From Schistocephalus solidus (lineage: Eukaryota; Platyhelminthes; Cestoda; Diphyllobothriidea; Diphyllobothriidae): a stretch of 64,000 bases of DNA. The translations under genes were made by a program, and so were the position numbers. The stretch covers positions 62,001 to 126,000 of the forward strand of contig WEDG01005640.1 of NCBI GenBank assembly GCA_017591395.1, in the 5' to 3' direction. Shown here piece after piece: positions 57,178 to 64,000 of this stretch (its first letter is position 1; each line of letters starts with the position of its first letter). Under the pieces are notes generated by a model that was not told where the DNA came from, made no database searches, and worked only from the letters and a program-made list of their open reading frames with translations.

Positions 57178-60100
57178 GAAAAAAAAACAAGAAGCTGAGG
57201 TTTCTTTATCTGCCACTTTTCCAATCATCACCATCAACAGCTCCGCAAAAACACCCCTGTAAGGCTTCCTTCGGCTTGAGGGGATCCAAAATTAGACTCT
57301 TTCGTCTCTTTACATCAAGTTTTATGTGGAGCCTTGGAGCTTGTTGCTTTTTGGGCTTTTTGGGCTTTTTTGAAAAAAAAAACAAAAACCTGAGGTTTCT
57401 TTATCTGCCACTTCTCCAATCATCACCATCAACAGCTCCGCAAAAAAACACCCCTGTAAGGCTTCCTTCGGCTTGAGGGGATCCAAAATTAGACTCTTTC
57501 GTCTCTGTACATCAAGTTTTATGTGGAGCCTTGGAGCTTGTTGCTTTTTGGGCTTTTTTTGGGCTTTTTTTGAAAAAAACAAGAAGCTGAGGTTTCTTTA
57601 TCTGCCACTTTTTCCAATCATCACCATCAACAGCTCCGCAAAAAAACACCCCTGTAAGGCTTCCTTCGGCTTGAGGGGATCCAAAATTAGACTCTTTCGT
57701 CTCTGTACATCAAGTTTTATGTGGAGCCTTGGAGCTTGTTGCTTTTTTGGGCTTTTTTTGGGCTTTTTTTGAAAAAAACAAGAAGCTGAGGTTTCTTTAT
57801 CTGCCACTTTTCCAATCATCACCATCAACAGCTCCGCAAAAAAACACCCTGTAAGGCTTCCTTCGGCTTGAGGGGATCCAAAAATTAGACTCTTTCGTCT
57901 CTGTACATCAAGTTTTATGTGGAGCCTTGGAGCTTGTTGCTTTTTGGGCTTTTTTTGGGCTTTTTTGAAAAAAAAACAAGAAGCTGAGGTTTCTTTATCT
58001 GCCACTTTTTCCAATCATCACCATCAACAGCTCCGCAAAAAAACACCCCTGTAAGGCTTCCTTCGGCTTGAGGGGATCCAAAATTAGACTCTTTCGTCTC
58101 TGTACATCAAGTTTTTATGTGGAGCCTTGGAGCTTGTTGCTTTTTGGGCTTTTTGGGCTTTTTTTGAAAAAAACAAGAAGCTGAGGTTTCTTTATCTGCC
58201 ACTTTTCCAATCATCACCATCAACAGCTCCGCAAAAAAACACCCCTGTAAGGCTTCCTTCGGCTTGAGGGGATCCAAAATTAGACTCTTTCGTCTCTGTA
58301 CATCAAGTTTTTATGTGGAGCCTTGGAGCTTGTTGCTTTTTGGGCTTTTTGGGCTTTTTTTGAAAAAAACAAGAAGCTGAGGTTTCTTTATCTGCCACTT
58401 TTTCCAATCATCACCATCAACAGCTCCGCAAAAACACCCCTGTAAGGCTTCCTTCGGCTTGAGGGGATCCAAAATTAGACTCTTTCGTCTCTGTACATCA
58501 AGTTTTATGTGGAGCCTTGGAGCTTGTTGCTTTTTGGGCTTTTTTGGGCTTTTTGAAAAAAAACAAGAAGCTGAGGTTTCTTTATCTGCCACTTTTTCCA
58601 ATCATCACCATCAACAGCTCCGCAAAAACACCCCTGTAAGGCTTCCTTCGGCTTGAGGGGATCCAAAATTAGACTCTTTCGTCTCTGTACATCAAGTTTT
58701 ATGTGGAGCCTTGGAGCTTGTTGCTTTTTTGGGCTTTTTGGGCTTTTTTTGAAAAAAACAAGAAGCTGAGGTTTCTTTATCTGCCACTTTTTCCAATCAT
58801 CACCATCAACAGCTCCGCAAAAACACCCCTGTAAGGCTTCCTTCGGCTTGAGGGGATCCAAAATTAGACTCTTTTCGTCTCTGTACATCAAGTTTTTATG
58901 TGGAGCCTTGGAGCTTGTTGCTTTTTGGGCTTTTTTTGGGCTTTTTGAAAAAAAAAACAAGAAGCTGAGGTTTCTTTTATCTGCCACTTTTCCAATCATC
59001 ACCATCAACAGCTCCGCAAAAACACCCCTGTAAGGCTTCCTTCGGCTTGAGGGGATCCAAAATTAGACTCTTTCGTCTCTGTACATCAAGTTTTATGTGG
59101 AGCCTTGGAGCTTGTTGCTTTTTGGGCTTTTTGGGCTTTTTTGAAAAAAAAACAAGAAGCTGAGGTTTCTTTATCTGCCACTTTTCCAATCATCACCATC
59201 AACAGCTCCGCAAAAACACCCCTGTAAGGCTTCCTTCGGCTTGAGGGGATCCAAAATTAGACTCTTTCGTCTCTGTACATCAAGTTTTATGTGGAGCCTT
59301 GGAGCTTGTTGCTTTTTGGGCTTTTTGGGCTTTTTTGAAAAAAAAACAAGAAGCTGAGGTTTCTTTATCTGCCACTTTTCCAATCATCACCATCAACAGC
59401 TCCGCAAAAAAACACCCCTGTAAGGCTTCCTTCGGCTTGAGGGGATCCAAAATTAGACTCTTTCGTCTCTGTACATCAAGTTTTATGTGGAGCCTTGGAG
59501 CTTGTTGCTTTTTGGGCTTTTTGGGCTTTTTTTGAAAAAAACAAGAAGCTGAGGTTTCTTTATCTGCCACTTTTCCAATCATCACCATCAACAGCTCCGC
59601 AAAAACACCCCTGTAAGGCTTCCTTCGGCTTGAGGGGATCCAAAATTAGACTCTTTCGTCTCTGTACATCAAGTTTTATGTGGAGCCTTGGAGCTTGTTG
59701 CTTTTTGGGCTTTTTGGGCTTTTTGAAAAAAACAAGAAGCTGAGGTTTTCTTTATCTGCCACTTTTTCCAATCATCACCATCAACAGCTCCGCAAAAACA
59801 CCCCTGTAAGGCTTCCTTCGGCTTGAGGGGATCCAAAAATTAGACTCTTTCGTCTCTGTACATCAAGTTTTTATGTGGAGCCTTGGAGCTTGTTGCTTTT
59901 TTGGGCTTTTTGGGCTTTTTTGGAAAAAAAAACAAGAAGCTGAGGTTTCTTTATCTGCCACTTTTTCCAATCATCACCATCAACAGCTCCGCAAAAACAC
60001 CCCTGTAAGGCTTCCTTCGGCTTGAGGGGATCCAAAATTAGACTCTTTCGTCTCTGTACATCAAGTTTTATGTGGAGCCTTGGAGCTTGTTGCTTTTTGG

Positions 60101-63040
60101 GCTTTTTGGGCTTTTTTGAAAAAAAAAACAAGAAGCTGAGGTTTCTTTATCTGCCACTTTTCCAATCATCACCATCAACAGCTCCGCAAAAACACCCCTG
60201 TAAGGCTTCCTTCGGCTTGAGGGGATCCAAAATTAGACTCTTTCGTCTCTGTACATCAAGTTTTATGTGGAGCCTTGGAGCTTGTTGCTTTTTGGGCTTT
60301 TTGGGCTTTTTTGAAAAAAAAACAAGAAGCTGAGGTTTCTTTTATCTGCCACTTTTTCCAATCATCACCATCAACAGCTCCGCAAAAACACCCCTGTAAG
60401 GCTTCCTTCGGCTTGAGGGGATCCAAAATTAGACTCTTTTCGTCTCTGTACATCAAGTTTTTATGTGGAGCCTTGGAGCTTGTTGCTTTTTGGGCTTTTT
60501 TTGGGCTTTTTTTGAAAAAAACAAGAAGCTGAGGTTTCTTTATCTGCCACTTTTTCCAATCATCACCATCAACAGCTCCGCAAAAACACCCCTGTAAGGC
60601 TTCCTTCGGCTTGAGGGGATCCAAAATTAGACTCTTTCGTCTCTGTACATCAAGTTTTATGTGGAGCCTTGGAGCTTGTTGCTTTTTGGGCTTTTTGGGC
60701 TTTTTTGAAAAAAAAAACAAGAAGCTGAGGTTTCTTTATCTGCCACTTTTCCAATCATCACCATCAACAGCTCCGCAAAAACACCCCTGTAAGGCTTCCT
60801 TCGGCTTGAGGGGATCCAAAATTAGACTCTTTCGTCTCTGTACATCAAGTTTTATGTGGAGCCTTGGAGCTTGTTGCTTTTTGGGCTTTTTGGGCTTTTT
60901 TGAAAAAAAAACAAGAAGCTGAGGTTTCTTTATCTGCCACTTTTTCCAATCATCACCATCAACAGCTCCGCAAAAAAACACCCCTGTAAGGCTTCCTTCG
61001 GCTTGAGGGGATCCAAAATTAGACTCTTTTCGTCTCTGTACATCAAGTTTTTATGTGGAGCCTTGGAGCTTGTTGCTTTTTGGGCTTTTTGGGCTTTTTT
61101 GAAAAAAAACAAGAAGCTGAGGTTTCTTTATCTGCCACTTTTTCCAATCATCACCATCAACAGCTCCGCAAAAACACCCCTGTAAGGCTTCCTTCGGCTT
61201 GAGGGGATCCAAAAATTAGACTCTTTTCGTCTCTGTACATCAAGTTTTATGTGGAGCCTTGGAGCTTGTTGCTTTTTGGGCTTTTTGGGCTTTTTGAAAA
61301 AAACAAGAAGCTGAGGTTTTCTTTATCTGCCACTTTTCCAATCATCACCATCAACAGCTCCGCAAAAAAACACCCCTGTAAGGCTTCCTTCGGCTTGAGG
61401 GGATCCAAAAATTAGACTCTTTCGTCTCTGTACATCAAGTTTTTATGTGGAGCCTTGGAGCTTGTTGCTTTTTGGGCTTTTTGGGCTTTTTTGAAAAAAA
61501 ACAAGAAGCTGAGGTTTCTTTATCTGCCACTTTTCCAATCATCACCATCAACAGCTCCGCAAAAACACCCCTGTAAGGCTTCCTTCGGCTTGAGGGGATC
61601 CAAAATTAGACTCTTTCGTCTCTGTACATCAAGTTTTATGTTGGAGCCTTGGAGCTTGTTGCTTTTTGGGCTTTTTTGGGCTTTTTTGAAAAAAAACAAG
61701 AAGCTGAGGTTTCTTTATCTGCCACTTTTTCCAATCATCACCATCAACAGCTCCGCAAAAACACCCTGTAAGGCTTCCTTCGGCTTGAGGGGATCCAAAA
61801 TTAGACTCTTTTCGTCTCTGTACATCAAGTTTTATGTGGAGCCTTGGAGCTTGTTGCTTTTTGGGCTTTTTGGGCTTTTTGAAAAAAAAACAAGAAGCTG
61901 AGGTTTCTTTATCTGCCACTTTTCCAATCATCACCATCAACAGCTCCGCAAAAAAACACCCCTGTAAGGCTTCCTTCGGCTTGAGGGGATCCAAAATTAG
62001 ACTCTTTTCGTCTCTGTACATCAAGTTTTTATGTGGAGCCTTGGAGCTTGTTGCTTTTTGGGCTTTTTGGGCTTTTTTTGAAAAAAAAAACAAGAAGCTG
62101 AGGTTTCTTTATCTGCCACTTTTTCCAATCATCACCATCAACAGCTCCGCAAAAACACCCCTGTAAGGCTTCCTTCGGCTTGAGGGGATCCAAAATTAGA
62201 CTCTTTCGTCTCTGTACATCAAGTTTTATGTGGAGCCTTGGAGCTTGTTGCTTTTTGGGCTTTTTGGGCTTTTTGAAAAAAAAACAAGAAGCTGAGGTTT
62301 CTTTATCTGCCACTTTTCCAATCATCACCATCAACAGCTCCGCAAAAACACCCCTGTAAGGCTTCCTTCGGCTTGAGGGGATCCAAAATTAGACTCTTTC
62401 GTCTCTGTACATCAAGTTTTTATGTGGAGCCTTGGAGCTTGTTGCTTTTTGGGCTTTTTTTGGGCTTTTTGAAAAAAAAAAACAAGAAGCTGAGGTTTCT
62501 TTATCTGCCACTTTTTCCAATCATCACCATCAACAGCTCCGCAAAAACACCCCTGTAAGGCTTCCTTCGGCTTGAGGGGAATCCAAAATTAGACTCTTTC
62601 GTCTCTGTACATCAAGTTTTATGTGGAGCCTTGGAGCTTGTTGCTTTTTGGGCTTTTTGGGCTTTTTGAAAAAACAAGAAGCTGAGGTTTCTTTATCTGC
62701 CACTCTTCCAATCATCACCATCAACAGCTCCGCAAAAACACCCCTGTAAGGCTTCCTTCGGCTTGAGGGGATCCAAAATTAGACTCTTTCGTCTCTGTAC
62801 ATCAAGTTTTATGTGGAGCCTTGGAGCTTGTTGCTTTTTGGGCTTTTTGGGCTTTTTTGAAAAAAAAACAAGAAGCTGAGGTTTCTTTATCTGCCACTTT
62901 TCCAATCATCACCATCAACAGCTCCGCAAAAACACCCCTGTAAGGCTTCCTTCGGCTTGAGGGGATCCAAAATTAGACTCTTTCGTCTCTGTACATCAAG
63001 TTTTATGTGGAGCCTTGGAGCTTGTTGCTTTTTGGGCTTT
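57178..63040. repeat. Satellite array, 30 units of about 196 bp
   Basis: The landmark 'ctgaggtttctttatctgcc' starts near 57196 and recurs 30 times, to 62876, with spacing 192-200 (mean 196). Units differ almost only in homopolymer lengths ('gggcttttt' runs and A7-A10). Each contains a hairpin-forming 'cccctgtaagg ... cttgagggg' block and GGATCC. The array stops abruptly at 'gggcttt|caagagtcc'. Open frames on both strands arise because the unit is near 195 = 3 x 65; they are not genes. Confidence 0.97.
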
Positions 63041-64000
63041 CAAGAGTCCACTGGCCCTGTTTGGACATTTTCCAACCAATAGTGTCAGAAAAGGTGGCGT
63101 TCTGTTGGGGTGGAAGGCCCAAGTGCTAAGTTTGCCGTCAGCAAATATAAGCAAGCCGATCCGATGAATAAACTTCGGAGGCAGTTGGACCAATGAGACT
63201 CTTTGCGGCAAAAACCGACAGAAATCCAAGTCAGACTTTACAGTATTCATAACGGCAGAAAGAGCAAATTAGGTTAGAGAAGCAGGACGCCTGCATACGG
63301 AATGCGCTCACTGCAGAGATATTGTGTCTGAAGTGGGCGCACAGATGAAAACACACCAAACGCGTTAGAGTAGCAGGAAGGCGGAAGGACAATTTTATCC
63401 TGACTAACGGGCAGTGCCATTATTACGGGTTGACAGTGTTTGAAGCGAAAAGATGCTTACCGTAGAGGTGCTATCCCCTGCAATGTTAACCGGAATTCAA
63501 AAATTTGTTTTCGATTAGAAAAGATTACTTAAGTAGCGTTGTTAAAATGGATTAACGTGTGGCCTATTTCAGTCACACCAGGAGGCAGGCTTTTTAACGA
63601 GTTTCTTTTCGGCAGTCTGAAAAACTATACCGAATGCAATCAATATGAGTTTTTTCCCTTATTTTTGATCTCCTTATCAATTTGAATAAATTTTAACGAA
63701 AAAATGAATGAAAATATTTTTTCTTGTATGCATTTTACAACAAGTTATATGTTCAAATGGTATGCTTGAAGTATAGACGTTTCGAATGGTACAACAGCCA
63801 GAAAGGGACAGATTTTGATTAAAATGCGACTTATTTCGAGCAAATACACAAGACAAATAATTCACGTGCCTTTAGCAGTTGTAACTCTACCCCCAGTCCG
63901 CCTATTCCCAAAGATCAGAAACCCGTTACCTCTCATCTAGGTCATTTTACGTAGTCCTCATCGCTTGAAATAACGAAGCTGGAACCTACGCCTTCCCACA
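63041..64000. other. Non-coding stretch right of the satellite
   Basis: The short minus ORF 63250-62996 extends into the last satellite unit; no gene recognised. Confidence 0.4.

Noticed and set aside
57150..62905. Many ORFs of 60-167 codons on both strands
   Set aside because: They are periodic products of the 196-bp satellite and shift frame with homopolymer length; no start, promoter or domain supports a gene.

Overview
The window looks like repeat-rich animal nuclear DNA, most probably from a tapeworm of the Diphyllobothriidea (Spirometra / Dibothriocephalus / Schistocephalus type). The reasons are long non-coding stretches, introns, (TA)n microsatellites, Penelope-like (PLE) retroelements with GIY-YIG endonucleases, a LINE with a C-terminal array of C2H2 fingers of the 'GLVGHLRIH' type, and tRNA-derived SINEs. 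The taxon is inferred from recognising these repeat families; no rRNA or mitochondrial marker is present.

The only convincing host gene is an ETS-family transcription factor on the minus strand in the first 11.5 kb. Three exons can be proposed: 11514-11430, 10423-9786 and 5209-4284. Their splice sites and codon phases agree, and the last exon carries most of the ETS DNA-binding domain. The end of the domain is not found and probably lies left of the window. Exon 2 switches reading frame internally. Its introns hold a MITE, a SINE and, beyond the last exon seen, a decayed antisense PLE.

The rest is mostly a graveyard of mobile DNA. There are PLE remnants at 1.5-3.8, 16.0, 18.0-19.1, 25.7, 37.6 and 52.2-53.6 kb, and a dead mariner at 21.3-22.2 kb. 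A CR1/Jockey-like LINE on the minus strand (41.5-45.6 kb) is interrupted by a second, zinc-finger LINE fragment with an 8-bp target duplication. Several 3'-UTR fragments of that second LINE are dispersed elsewhere. A family of short TIR elements has a core of degenerate CCCTAA-like DNA and 8-bp target duplications (10.7, 12.2, 24.4, 37.2 kb). A 30-copy satellite of about 196 bp fills 57.2-63.0 kb.

The most interesting system is a SINE family with about ten copies. Each unit has a tRNA-like Pol III head (A and B boxes) and a 45-nt segment that folds as a minimal hammerhead ribozyme: the invariant CUGAUGA and GAAA cores, a 6-bp stem I, a 4-bp stem II and a tiny palindromic stem III. Next come a third module and (TA)n. 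The modules occur in circularly permuted and fold-back orders, as expected if circular or multimeric RNA were an intermediate, as in retrozymes. Schistosome Sm-alpha is the nearest known precedent (Pol III promoter plus hammerhead). A second, canonical GUC hammerhead sits in a PLE-associated inverted repeat at 52747-52817.
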